Positions 27,093 to 34,990 of a DNA stretch of 64,000 bases are shown here, piece by piece (the stretch's first letter is position 1; the number at the start of each line of letters is the position of its first letter). Source of the DNA: JBBDIP01 sp040880305. GTDB taxonomy: Bacteria > Bacillota > Sulfobacillia > Fermentithermobacillales > Fermentithermobacillaceae. The DNA is taken from NCBI GenBank assembly GCA_040880305.1, contig JBBDIP010000043.1, positions 30,964 to 94,963 on the forward strand, given 5' to 3'. The notes under the pieces are model-generated. The model had not been told where the DNA came from. It worked only from the letters and a program-made list of their open reading frames with translations, and searched no databases. The position numbers and the translations under genes are program-made.

Positions 27093-27466
27093 GGATGGCA
27101 CGTGCCCGTGTTGAGTACTGCACGCTCTACCTGAATCTTTCTGCCGTCCGGGGCACCGTGTTCGACGGTGGCAGGCTTCCTCCCACGATTGAAGAGTTTG
27201 ACGGCGCGCTGGCGGCATACGAGCAGGGCGGCAGGACGGCTTTTGTGCCCACCTACCCCGGGTGGTGGCCCCAAGCCTGGGCTGGTTTCTTTGGTGGCTG
27301 CTGGGCGGACGAGGACGGGTCCTTCACCCCCGGCAGACCGGGAAACGTGCGGGTTGGCTCGGGTATCTGGACAGGATCAAGGCAGCGTTTGCAGCCGTAT
27401 GGTTGGGCGAGAAGAGCCCGGACCAGGTTCTACGAGCCTCCACCTAGCCTCGGTTCTGCGAGGTAG
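27089..27466 (+). CDS. Hypothetical small protein, possibly frameshifted
   Basis: ATG 27089 overlaps the stop of the serine hydrolase, suggesting translational coupling, and the first 60 codons (MRMARARVEYCTLYLNLSAV onward) look protein-like. After about 27255 this frame becomes tryptophan- and arginine-rich. Another frame, ending at 27447, encodes a hydrophobic stretch (VVAPSLGWFLWWLLGG) and a good amphipathic tail (LDRIKAAFAAVWLGEKSPDQ). The gene may therefore be a short membrane protein with one indel near 27255. I do not recognise the family. Confidence 0.35.
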   Translation: MRMARARVEYCTLYLNLSAVRGTVFDGGRLPPTIEEFDGALAAYEQGGRTAFVPTYPGWWPQAWAGFFGGCWADEDGSFTPGRPGNVRVGSGIWTGSRQRLQPYGWARRARTRFYEPPPSLGSAR

Positions 27467-27494
27467 TTCCAGTAGGCCTAAAGCCCGCCTAGTC

Positions 27495-27524
27495 TTGACA
27501 GGGTTTGCCACCCGGGGATATAGT
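27495..27524 (+). promoter_or_regulatory. Promoter upstream of the c-di-AMP riboswitch
   Basis: A perfect TTGACA (27495-27500) is followed after 18 bases by TATAGT (27519-27524). Transcription would begin near 27531, just ahead of the riboswitch aptamer, giving a leader of about 300 bases before the first gene of the cluster. Confidence 0.75.
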
Positions 27525-27550
27525 TCACCTAACCAGCAGTGTTTGTTTGC

Positions 27551-27685
27551 GCCTGATCGCTGAATCTCTCCTTTCGGAGGGAGCGGGGGAACCGGTTCCT
27601 TGGGGCTAATCGCTTTCGCGTAGGGCTAATCCTTTTCAGCCCGAGCCCGTCAGCTAACCTCGTAAGCGTGGAAAGGGAAGGCGGC
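27551..27685 (+). ncRNA. Cyclic di-AMP riboswitch (ydaO/yuaA type)
   Basis: The leader contains the conserved blocks of the ydaO aptamer in order: GATCGCTGAATCTCT, a GGAG-arm hairpin, GAGCGGGGGAACC, GGGGCTAATCGC, and the 3' half AGCCCGTCAGCTAACCTCG with TAAGCGTGG and GAAAGGGAAG. This RNA class binds cyclic di-AMP and usually switches off downstream expression. A GGCGGC-ACCT-GCCGCC hairpin follows at 27692-27707 and could belong to the expression platform, though it has no long T run. The aptamer edges are approximate. Confidence 0.85.
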
Positions 27686-27826
27686 CTCATTGGCGGCACC
27701 TGCCGCCTCGTCTAGAGCCTCTTCCCGGCCAGTCACCGCACACGGTCTTTGCAGCTATTTCAGTCCTTGATCGTTTGCGGGTTCAAACTACCCCCTGCTG
27801 GCACTACTCCGGGGGAGGTATGTCAT

Positions 27827-28798
27827 TTGCCGCACATCTGCGTCGTCGTCAACCACAGGAGCTCGGCGTTCTACGCTCATGATCCGCATGCCAAGGAGCA
27901 GTCCCAGGTGACAACAGACGCCGTCTGCACTGCCCTGGGCGAGCTGGGCCATAAGGTCACAGTGGTCGAGGTGAGCCCGTCGCTGCTCGACCGCCTCAAT
28001 ACAGTGAACCCCGATGCCGTGTTCAACCTGGCTACGGGCTACCGGACCAAGAGGGACCAAGCGAACATAGCTGCGATGCTCGAAATGTCAGGTTTCGCCT
28101 TTACCGGCTCGGGTCCTTTCAGCCACCTGCTCGGCCTCTACAAACATCTGACCAAGGCCACCATGGGTATCTACGGGATACCTACTCCCAAGTTCAAGGT
28201 TGTCCAGGACACGGCGCTTGCCGGTCCCGAGATCACTGAGGGCCTGGATTTCCCCGTGATCGTAAAACCTGCCGCCGAAGGGTCCAGCGTCGGCATCTCG
28301 GAATCTAGCGTGGTGTCCGACCCAGACGCTGCTCTTGCCCAGGTCAGGCTCATTGCCGAACGCTACGGCCTGCCCGTCCTCGTCGAGGAGTTCGTGAATG
28401 GACGGGAGTTCACCGTGGGTCTCGTCGGCTATCCACAGCCGCAGGCGCTGCCGGTGGAGGAGATCGTGTTCAAGAAGGGTCGCATGTACACCTACGATGT
28501 GAAGTCGCGCGACGCTGTGGAGCCGGTATGTCCGGCGGAGATACCTCCCGAGAGCGTGGTCGAACTCCAGGACCTCGCTTTAAAGACCTTCAATGCGGTA
28601 GGCTGCACGGATTTGGCCAGAGTGGACATCCGCGTGTCGTCAGAAGGAAAACTCTACGTGCTTGAGATTAACACCCTGCCCGGCCTCATGCCGGGCTACA
28701 GCGAGCTCCCCAGGATGGCCGGAAAGGGCGGGTTCACGTTTAGGGCTCTCGTGGAACGGATCCTAGAGGGCGCACTCAAGAGGGGGGTTGCATCATGA
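27827..28798 (+). CDS. D-alanine-D-alanine ligase-like ATP-grasp protein
   Basis: This 323-residue protein has the Ddl layout: an N-terminal lobe with VFNLATGYRT, the ATP-binding VIVKPAAEGSSVGIS, the hinge LVEEFVNGREFTVGLVG, and the metal-binding VLEINTLPGLMPGYSELP. The C-terminal signature is close to true Ddl enzymes, which join two D-alanines with ATP. TTG 27827 is selected because GGGGGAGG (27811-27818) lies eight bases upstream; an ATG at 27820 is out of frame. It is the first gene behind the c-di-AMP riboswitch and overlaps the following dehydrogenase gene by four bases. Cell-wall Ddl activity is possible, but the context suggests another peptide-like product. Confidence 0.82.
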   Translation: MPHICVVVNHRSSAFYAHDPHAKEQSQVTTDAVCTALGELGHKVTVVEVSPSLLDRLNTVNPDAVFNLATGYRTKRDQANIAAMLEMSGFAFTGSGPFSHLLGLYKHLTKATMGIYGIPTPKFKVVQDTALAGPEITEGLDFPVIVKPAAEGSSVGISESSVVSDPDAALAQVRLIAERYGLPVLVEEFVNGREFTVGLVGYPQPQALPVEEIVFKKGRMYTYDVKSRDAVEPVCPAEIPPESVVELQDLALKTFNAVGCTDLARVDIRVSSEGKLYVLEINTLPGLMPGYSELPRMAGKGGFTFRALVERILEGALKRGVAS

Positions 28799-29934
28799 AC
28801 GCGGAGAGAGTCGATATGGCAGTCGCAGGTCTTCCTGCATTCGCCGTCCTCGGGATCGGCAACGGAGGCCAGGCCATGGCCGGCTACCTTTCCCTACGTG
28901 GGTTCCCGGTGAATCTTTGGAACCGGTCGCCGGGCAAGGTGGAAGCGCTCAACGCTTTGGGCGGCATACACCTTGAAGGCGCGATAGAGGGCGTGGGGGT
29001 CCCACGTCTGGTCACTACAGACCTGTCGTTGGCGATCCAGGATGTCCGAGTCCTCATGGTGACTGTCCCGGCGTCGGGCCACCGCGATGTGGCGAGGATG
29101 CTTGCGCCGCATCTTCACGACGGCCAGGTGGTTGTCCTAAACCCGGGAAGGACGGGAGGGGCGCTGGCCTTTAGGAGCAACCTGGAACGCGCGGGTTGCC
29201 AGGCCGACGTGACCGTGGCCGAGACCAACACGTTCATCTACGCGAGCCGCACGCTTGAGCCCGGAAAGTCGCATGTCTACGGTGTGAAGCAGCATGTGAG
29301 CTTGGCCGCTCTTCCGGCCGAGATGACCATCTCGGTCCTCCAGACAATACGGACCGCCTTTCCTCAGTTCGTGCCAGGTGAAAACGTGCTGGCTACAAGC
29401 CTGGACAACATGGGGGCCATTTTCCATCCTGTACCCGCGCTGTTCAATGTCACAAGGCTGGAGGCGGGAGAGAAGTACGAGCACTACATGGGCGGGATCT
29501 CGAGATCGGTTGCCCGTCTGCTCGAACGTCTCGACGCGGAACGCATGACCATTGCGCGGGCGCTGGGCGTGAACGCGCGTTCAGCCCTTGAGTGGCTGCG
29601 CGACACCTACGGAGTCAGCGCGGGCAGCTTGTACGACGGTATACAGAGCAACACGTCGTACCGCGGGATACTGGCGCCGGAATCCCTGGATACACGCTAC
29701 ATTCATGAGGACGTGCCGTTCAGCTTGGTCCCGCTGGTCCACTTGGCGGAGTTTGTCGGCCTGCGCGCCCCGGTACTCCGGTCAGTCATCTCAGTGGCGG
29801 AAGGTCTTCTGGGGCAGGACTTCTGGGGCCAGGGCAGGGACGCGCGGGAGATGGGGATCGAAGGCATGAGCCTGGGAGATCTCAAATTGCTCGTAAAGGA
29901 GGGCGTTGCAGATTGTCCAGAAATCGCCGGATGA
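28795..29934 (+). CDS. Octopine/nopaline dehydrogenase-family NAD(P) enzyme
   Basis: The 379-residue protein has an N-terminal dinucleotide fold, LGIGNGGQAMAGYL near residue 20, and the C-terminal octopine-dehydrogenase domain with the conserved FHPVPALFN around His211. Family members reductively join an amino acid and a keto acid (opines) or carry out related imine reductions. A 2-dehydropantoate-reductase-like role is less likely because of the C-terminal motif. ATG 28795 overlaps the upstream stop (ATGA). It sits between a Ddl-like ligase and a cobalamin-binding protein, which suggests it modifies the amino group of an unusual amino acid. Confidence 0.8.
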   Translation: MNAERVDMAVAGLPAFAVLGIGNGGQAMAGYLSLRGFPVNLWNRSPGKVEALNALGGIHLEGAIEGVGVPRLVTTDLSLAIQDVRVLMVTVPASGHRDVARMLAPHLHDGQVVVLNPGRTGGALAFRSNLERAGCQADVTVAETNTFIYASRTLEPGKSHVYGVKQHVSLAALPAEMTISVLQTIRTAFPQFVPGENVLATSLDNMGAIFHPVPALFNVTRLEAGEKYEHYMGGISRSVARLLERLDAERMTIARALGVNARSALEWLRDTYGVSAGSLYDGIQSNTSYRGILAPESLDTRYIHEDVPFSLVPLVHLAEFVGLRAPVLRSVISVAEGLLGQDFWGQGRDAREMGIEGMSLGDLKLLVKEGVADCPEIAG

Positions 29935-31595
29935 TCGGACTGTCTTTGGGTGACTGCGTGCACGTGGCGGGAGTCCTGAATTTCCTGGACTTGGCGGAGC
30001 AACAGGGCTACCGGACGGTCTTCGCCGGTGCGGCGAAATCGCCGGAGGAGGCAGCGGAAATAGCGGAAAAGGAACGGGCGGAAGTGCTTGCTGTTGGATA
30101 CAGGTTGGACCCGGACGCCGCAAGGAACCTGTTTCGGAGGCTAAAAGAGGCTCTCGCGGAGCGAGGCATATCACCTGACCTCCTGTTTGGGGGAACCCCG
30201 CCTGTCGCTGAAGTAGCTGAAGCCGAAGGTATGTTCCGCGCCGTGTTTTCCGGTCGTGAGGACGTCGACGAGGTCATCGCCTTCCTCCGCGGCGTCTCTT
30301 CGGCCAAGCGGCGCGAGGATTACCCCGCTGACGTGGTCGGCCGCATCGAGAGCAAGGCGCCGTATCCGATTCTGAGGCACCACTTCGGCCTGCCATCGAT
30401 GGATAACACGCTGCGAGGTGTGCGGGAGATCGCCGAGTCAGGCGTCCTGGACGTGATATCCCTGGGCCCGGACCAGAACGCGCAAGAGTGCTTCTTCCGG
30501 CCCGACGAGATGGACCACGACCAGGATGGATCGGGCGGAGTCCCGATGCGCTCTTCCGCGGACCTTGAGGCGCTGTACGAGGCCGGAAGGCGCGGCAATC
30601 ACCCTTTGATGCGATGTTACAGCGGAACGCGCGACGTAATTCGCTTTGCCGAAGTGCTCCGGACCACCATACACAACGCATGGGCCGCAGTGCCGCTGTG
30701 CTGGTATAACGTGCTGGACAGGCGAGGTCCCAGAGGCGTTGCGGAGTCGATTGAGGAAGGGCAGCGTTCGATGGCCTGGCACGCCGAGAGGGGCATACCC
30801 GTCGAAGTCAACGAGTCCCACCACTGGAGCCTTCGCGACGCGCCTGACGTGGTGGCCGTCGCGGCTTTCTACCTGGCAGCCTACAACGCGAAGAAGGCCG
30901 GCGTGCGTAACTACGTGGCCCAGTTCATGTTCAACACTCCTCCTGGCACGACCGCGGCGATGGACCTCGGCAAGATGCTGGCCAAACTGGAACTCATCCG
31001 CACGCTTGAGGGAGAGAACTTCAGGGTATGGCGACAGGTCAGGGCGGGGCTCGCTAGCTTCCCGGTCGACCTGGATCAGGCGCGAGGGCAGCTGGCTACA
31101 TCCACTTTGGTGAGCATGAACCTGCGTCCCCACATCGTGCATGTAGTGGGCTACTGCGAGGGACAGCACATCGCGCAGGCGTCCGAGGTCATCGAGAGCT
31201 GCAAGATAGCCCGGGGAGTAATCCGCAATTGCCTATCCGGGATGCCCGACATGACAAAGGACACCGCGGTGCAGCGCAGGCGCGACCGGCTGGTGGAAGA
31301 TGCCCGCACGCTCCTTAACGCGATAGAGGAACTGCACGACATGCGCCGCGGGGAGGCTGCAGGCAGCGACCCATTCACCGACCCCGTGACGCTGGCCCTG
31401 GCGATCCAAACCGGCCTGCTCGACGCCCCTCATCTTACGGGCAATCCGCATGCGTGCGGCGCCATATCAACCTCTATCGTAGGCGGAGCCTGTGTCGCGG
31501 TCGACCCCGTCACGCGCGCGCCGCTGATCGAAGAAGCCAGGGTTGGGGCGATATTGGGCTCGGTCCCCGGCACCCGGCTGGCTGCCGGGCTTTAG
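29913..31595 (+). CDS. Cobalamin-binding mutase-like protein (glutamate mutase E-like barrel)
   Basis: The 560-residue protein starts with a B12-binding-like Rossmann domain: GLSLGDCVHVAGVLNFLDLA, then GYRTVFAGAAKSPEEAAEIA and LLFGGTP. The histidine that would ligate cobalt (His17) lies in D-x2-H-x2-G rather than the standard D-x-H-x2-G. After residue 145 a long alpha/beta region (NTLRGVREIAESGVLDVISL, GTRDVIRFAEVLRTTIHNAW, VEVNESHHW) resembles the barrel of glutamate mutase subunit E. The likely role is a carbon-skeleton or amino-group migration. TTG 29913 has AAAGGAGGG upstream; ATG 29931 is the alternative. The mutase assignment is inferred from patterns and needs a profile search. Confidence 0.6.
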   Translation: MSRNRRMIGLSLGDCVHVAGVLNFLDLAEQQGYRTVFAGAAKSPEEAAEIAEKERAEVLAVGYRLDPDAARNLFRRLKEALAERGISPDLLFGGTPPVAEVAEAEGMFRAVFSGREDVDEVIAFLRGVSSAKRREDYPADVVGRIESKAPYPILRHHFGLPSMDNTLRGVREIAESGVLDVISLGPDQNAQECFFRPDEMDHDQDGSGGVPMRSSADLEALYEAGRRGNHPLMRCYSGTRDVIRFAEVLRTTIHNAWAAVPLCWYNVLDRRGPRGVAESIEEGQRSMAWHAERGIPVEVNESHHWSLRDAPDVVAVAAFYLAAYNAKKAGVRNYVAQFMFNTPPGTTAAMDLGKMLAKLELIRTLEGENFRVWRQVRAGLASFPVDLDQARGQLATSTLVSMNLRPHIVHVVGYCEGQHIAQASEVIESCKIARGVIRNCLSGMPDMTKDTAVQRRRDRLVEDARTLLNAIEELHDMRRGEAAGSDPFTDPVTLALAIQTGLLDAPHLTGNPHACGAISTSIVGGACVAVDPVTRAPLIEEARVGAILGSVPGTRLAAGL

Positions 31596-31622
31596 GCGGA
31601 CTGAGTAGGAGGGGAAAGTGCC

Positions 31623-32666
31623 ATGAGTTACAGTCTGCGGATCGCGGTCCTGTGGCGCCCGGGCCGCAACGTCGAGATGCAGCAAGCGTTTTCTGGCGGG
31701 GCGATTGCTGACGATGCGCAGGAAGAGGCGGAACTACTGAGGGACGGCCTGGCCGACGCTGGCCACCACGCGTTCCTGGTCCAGTGGCGCAGAGACGATA
31801 TTGCGAGAACACTTCACGATCTGCGACGCTTCTCGGTCGACCTGGTGTTCAACGCCTCGTCGGACCAGGAGGTCTGTCTGCTTCATGCAGCGGGCATCCC
31901 TTATTGCGGGTCGGGACCTGATCTGGTCACCACCAGCAAGGCTACCCGAAAGAAAATCCTCATGTATGCCGGTCTGCGGACATCGCCGTTCGTCGTTATT
32001 GGCCGAGAGGGCAAGGTGACGGGCGGCGGATTGACTCTCGAGGATCTCCGAAGGGGATGGGAGCCAAGGAAGCCTCTCCAATACCCGCTGTTTGTCAAGC
32101 CGATCGCTGGACGGGGAAGCTCCGGGGTCTCCGACGACTCGATCGTCTACGACCTGCCATCGCTTATCCGGCAAGTCGAGATGATCGTCTGCCGTCTGGG
32201 GCAGGGGGCCCTCGTCGAGAACTACCTCGTGGGGCAGGAGGTCACAGTGGGGATCATCGGCGATCCCCCGGTGGCGCTGACTCCGCTCGAGATCGAGTAC
32301 AACGGAGCTAAGACCAATACATACGAGCACAAGATGGACAAGGAGATAATGCACTGCCCGGCACGGTTGTCCCCTCTGGCCACGACCAGGGTCCAGGATA
32401 CCGCCAGGCGAGTCTTCGACGTGCTTGGAGCGCGCGACTTTGCCCGGGTCGACACCATCGTCGACAAAGAAGGATTGCCCCACGTCCTGGAGATTAACAC
32501 GTTTGCGGGTCTTCACATCCTTACGGGAATCGAGAAGCGCGCGCACGCCAGTTACATCGGTGTAATGGCCAAAGCCAGCGGGCTCTCGCGCGCGGCCCTC
32601 CTGGACGCCATCACGTCTTCGGCCATGACGCGGTCTCGGCGGTCCGCGGCAAATGCCTGCCCTTGA
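31623..32666 (+). CDS. Second Ddl-like ATP-grasp ligase
   Basis: The 347-residue protein has the Ddl-type ATP-grasp core: VFNASSDQEV, LFVKPIAGRGSSGVSDDS, LVENYLVGQEVTVGIIG and FARVDTIVDKEG before the metal-binding VLEINTFAGL. The usual NTLPG and the serine-loop after it are replaced by NTFAGLHILTGIEKRA, so the second-substrate pocket must differ from a true D-Ala-D-Ala ligase. Another unusual part is the N-terminal AVLWRPGRNVEM. It closes the riboswitch-led cluster, 27 bases after the cobalamin-binding gene, with GTAGGAGGGG just before ATG 31623. A dipeptide or amide ligase of unknown specificity is likely. Confidence 0.78.
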   Translation: MSYSLRIAVLWRPGRNVEMQQAFSGGAIADDAQEEAELLRDGLADAGHHAFLVQWRRDDIARTLHDLRRFSVDLVFNASSDQEVCLLHAAGIPYCGSGPDLVTTSKATRKKILMYAGLRTSPFVVIGREGKVTGGGLTLEDLRRGWEPRKPLQYPLFVKPIAGRGSSGVSDDSIVYDLPSLIRQVEMIVCRLGQGALVENYLVGQEVTVGIIGDPPVALTPLEIEYNGAKTNTYEHKMDKEIMHCPARLSPLATTRVQDTARRVFDVLGARDFARVDTIVDKEGLPHVLEINTFAGLHILTGIEKRAHASYIGVMAKASGLSRAALLDAITSSAMTRSRRSAANACP

Positions 32667-32702
32667 CTTGGACGGTTATGAGCCTGAACAGGGCAACTTC
32701 CC

Positions 32703-32731
32703 TTGACCCTATCTACCCTTTCGGGTAGAAT
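32703..32731 (+). promoter_or_regulatory. Promoter of the tRNA cluster, with inverted repeat in the spacer
   Basis: TTGACC (32703-32708) and TAGAAT (32726-32731) are spaced by 17 bases, 52 bases before the first tRNA. CTACCC (32713-32718) and GGGTAG (32723-32728) form a six-base inverted repeat that overlaps the -10 box and could be an operator. Confidence 0.75.
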
Positions 32732-32783
32732 ATTGCATGCGGCCGGGCGACCGGCTTTGCATGTTTGGCAGAGTGCTAAGCGT

Positions 32784-32857
<74 letters not shown>

Positions 32858-32859
32858 GC

Positions 32860-32935
32860 GCGCCTGTAGCTCAGTGGATAGAGCACCTGCCTTCTAAGCA
32901 GGGAGTCGAAGGTTCGATTCCTTCCAGGCGCGCCA
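32860..32935 (+). tRNA. tRNA-Arg (TCT anticodon)
   Basis: The acceptor arm GCGCCTG pairs with CAGGCGC, the anticodon loop CTTCTAA gives TCT, and GCCA forms the discriminator and encoded 3' end. It begins two bases after tRNA-Gly. Confidence 0.96.
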
Positions 32936-32956
32936 AATAGGGTTGTTGAGATGCGT

Positions 32957-33034
32957 GGTGGATGTAGCTCAGTTGGTTAGAGCGCCAGGTTGTGGCCCTG
33001 GAGGCCACGGGTTCGAGCCCCGTCATTCACCCCA
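32957..33034 (+). tRNA. tRNA-His (GTG anticodon)
   Basis: The acceptor arm GTGGATG pairs with CATTCAC, and an additional G at -1 faces C73, the identity pair of histidine tRNAs. The anticodon loop TTGTGGC gives GTG. CCA is encoded. Confidence 0.95.
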
Positions 33035-33066
33035 ATTTTGATGGATCGTTCAGAGTCCCGGTTCGG

Positions 33067-33143
33067 GCGCCCGTAGCGCAACTGGACAGAGCTACAGACT
33101 TCGGATCTGTGGGTTGCAGGTTCGAGTCCTGCCGGGCGCACCA
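33067..33143 (+). tRNA. tRNA-Arg (TCG anticodon)
   Basis: The acceptor arm GCGCCCG pairs with CGGGCGC, the anticodon stem ACAGA/TCTGT encloses CTTCGGA with anticodon TCG, and ACCA ends the gene. It is the second arginine tRNA in the array. Confidence 0.95.
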
Positions 33144-33149
33144 TTTTGC

Positions 33150-33224
33150 TGGGGCGTGGCCAAGCGGTAAGGCATCAGCCTTTGGAGCTGACATCCGCAG
33201 GTTCGAACCCTGCCGCCCCAGCCA
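33150..33224 (+). tRNA. tRNA-Gln (TTG anticodon)
   Basis: The acceptor arm TGGGGCG pairs with CGCCCCA, and the U1-A72 pair is typical of glutamine tRNAs. The anticodon loop CTTTGGA gives TTG. GCCA is the discriminator plus encoded CCA. Confidence 0.95.
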
Positions 33225-33229
33225 AGTTT

Positions 33230-33304
33230 GGGCCATTAGCTCAGTGGTAGAGCACCCGCCTTTTAAGCGGGGAGTCGATGGTTCGAGTCCATCATGGCCC
33301 ACCA
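33230..33304 (+). tRNA. tRNA-Lys (TTT anticodon)
   Basis: The acceptor arm GGGCCAT pairs with ATGGCCC, the anticodon stem CCCGC/GCGGG encloses CTTTTAA with anticodon TTT, and ACCA ends the gene. Confidence 0.95.
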
Positions 33305-33335
33305 CGATTCTCCGAGAATATAATAAGGAGCAGGA

Positions 33336-33421
33336 GCGAGGGTGTCGGAACTGGCAGACGAGCTGGACTTAGGATCCAGTGCCCTTAAGGCGTAGGGGTT
33401 CAAATCCCCTCCCTCGCACCA
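33336..33421 (+). tRNA. tRNA-Leu (TAG anticodon)
   Basis: This 86-base class II tRNA has the acceptor arm GCGAGGG/CCCTCGC, the anticodon loop CTTAGGA with TAG, a long variable arm (TGCCCTTAAGGCGT) and an encoded CCA. It is the last tRNA before the terminator. Confidence 0.95.
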
Positions 33422-33430
33422 ACAAATGAT

Positions 33431-33450
33431 GCGGCTATGCCGCTTTTTTT
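33431..33450 (+). terminator. Intrinsic terminator of the tRNA array
   Basis: GCGGC-TAT-GCCGC followed directly by seven T residues is a compact rho-independent terminator between tRNA-Leu and tig. Confidence 0.9.
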
Positions 33451-33507
33451 ACGTCCTGGGTTTCTGGTAATATAGTAAAGATTGGCTTTCCTAAGGAGGA
33501 CCAAACT

Positions 33508-34911
33508 GTGGTAAAGGTCAACGTGGAAAAACTTGACGGTTCCAAAGTATCTCTCACTGTTGAAGCCCCCGCAAGTGTCGTGGACACCGCGCTCGACAAG
33601 GCATACAAGACCGTGGTCAAACGGATTAACGTCCCCGGGTTCCGTCGCGGTAAAGCGCCCAGGTACATACTGGAGCGTCACTTCGGTAAGGAAGTACTGT
33701 ACGAGGACGCCATGAAGGAAGCGCTGCCCGAGCAGTACGTCGAAGCGGTGAAAGAAGCCAAGATTGAGCCGGTGGACGACCCCGATTTCGACGACGTCCA
33801 CTTCAAGCAGGGCGAGCCCCTGACCTTCAAGGCCACGGTCTTTGTCATCCCGGAAGTGAAACTTGACGACTACAGCGACTTATCGGTTGCCTACGAACCC
33901 CCCTTAGTCAGCGATGAGGATGTGAATGGGCAGGTCAATTACCTGCGAGAGAGGATGGCCGAACTCCGCCCGTTGGACGAAGGCCAGGTTCTGGAAGCGG
34001 GCGATTCGGCCTCTTGTCATGCAAAGGGCATCGAAGGCGGCTCGTTTAAGGCGGAGATCGACCAGGACTTCTCCTACGTCGAGGTGGGCCGCGAGAATGC
34101 CTTAGTCCCGGGCATGGGCGAGGCTCTTAAGGGCATGAAGAAGGGCGAGGTCAAGGAGTTCACCGGCACATACCCTTCCGATGAAGTCAAGGAAGGCGAG
34201 ACTAAGCAGCCCGAACAGCCCAGAGATTCAAAGTTCCAAGTAGAGGTGAAGGAGTGCCACAGGAAGCACTTCCCCTCTGAGGAAGATTTTCTCAAGAACC
34301 TCTCAAAGGCGACGATGGATGAAGTGAGGGAGGACCTGCGGGTTCGCATGCTGGCTGCCAGGACCGACACTGCAAGGCGGCAGCAGAGCGACAAGGTTGA
34401 GGACGCCCTCCTTGCCAAGGCCACGGTGGAGATTCCCCAGGTCATGATCGAGCGCAAGCAGGAGGAGCTCTTTGAGCGGTTCGCCCAGAGACTTCAGGAC
34501 GCAGGCGCCAATGTCGACTCCTACCTGCGGTCTACGGGTCGGGCTCCGGAAGACATCGCCAAGGACTTCTTGACCGAAGCCGAAAAGGAAGTTAAGCGGG
34601 AACTGGTGCTTGACGCCGTGATTTCCAAAGAGAATGTCAAGGTCTCCGATGAGGCCGTCAATAAGGTAGTGGAGGCGCTGGCCAGACAGACCGGCAAGGA
34701 CGTTGAAGCGGTGAAGACTACTCTGGAGCTTCGCGGAGCGCTGGCCGACATTGAGCACAACCTCCTGAGAGTCGAAGCTCTCAAAAAGATCGCAGTCCTC
34801 GCTGCCGAGAAAGCGGGCGTCCCTCTACCCGAGGATAAGTCTGCGGAGCCATCGGAAGAGAAGCCTGCTGAGCCGTCGGAGGAGAAGCCCGCCGAACCGG
34901 AGGCCAAATGA
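33508..34911 (+). CDS. tig: Trigger factor
   Basis: The 467-residue ribosome-associated chaperone has the N-terminal ribosome-binding signature VPGFRRGKAP, with the FRK loop, near residues 44-53. The middle peptidyl-prolyl isomerase domain of FKBP type (GDSASCHAKGIEGGSF, VPGMGEALKGMKKGEVKEF) and a helical C-terminal substrate cradle follow. The very end is a lysine/glutamate/proline-rich repeat (EPSEEKPAEPSEEKP) not needed for the fold. GTG 33508 follows TAAGGAGG (33491-33498). It starts the tig-clpP-clpX-lonB-lon proteostasis block and acts on nascent chains in the cytoplasm. Confidence 0.96.
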   Translation: MVKVNVEKLDGSKVSLTVEAPASVVDTALDKAYKTVVKRINVPGFRRGKAPRYILERHFGKEVLYEDAMKEALPEQYVEAVKEAKIEPVDDPDFDDVHFKQGEPLTFKATVFVIPEVKLDDYSDLSVAYEPPLVSDEDVNGQVNYLRERMAELRPLDEGQVLEAGDSASCHAKGIEGGSFKAEIDQDFSYVEVGRENALVPGMGEALKGMKKGEVKEFTGTYPSDEVKEGETKQPEQPRDSKFQVEVKECHRKHFPSEEDFLKNLSKATMDEVREDLRVRMLAARTDTARRQQSDKVEDALLAKATVEIPQVMIERKQEELFERFAQRLQDAGANVDSYLRSTGRAPEDIAKDFLTEAEKEVKRELVLDAVISKENVKVSDEAVNKVVEALARQTGKDVEAVKTTLELRGALADIEHNLLRVEALKKIAVLAAEKAGVPLPEDKSAEPSEEKPAEPSEEKPAEPEAK

Positions 34912-34925
34912 GCCCCGTCGCCGGA

Positions 34926-34934
34926 TGCTATAAT
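34926..34934 (+). promoter_or_regulatory. Extended -10 promoter upstream of clpP
   Basis: TGC followed by a perfect TATAAT (34929-34934) forms an extended -10 element 57 bases before the clpP start. No clear -35 box precedes it, which is common with an extended -10. It would allow clpP-clpX to be expressed apart from tig. Confidence 0.6.
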
Positions 34935-34990
34935 GTAAGTGGGCGGGAAAAGATAACTCTCGCCATCTCGAAGAAACGGAGGTACGAGAC

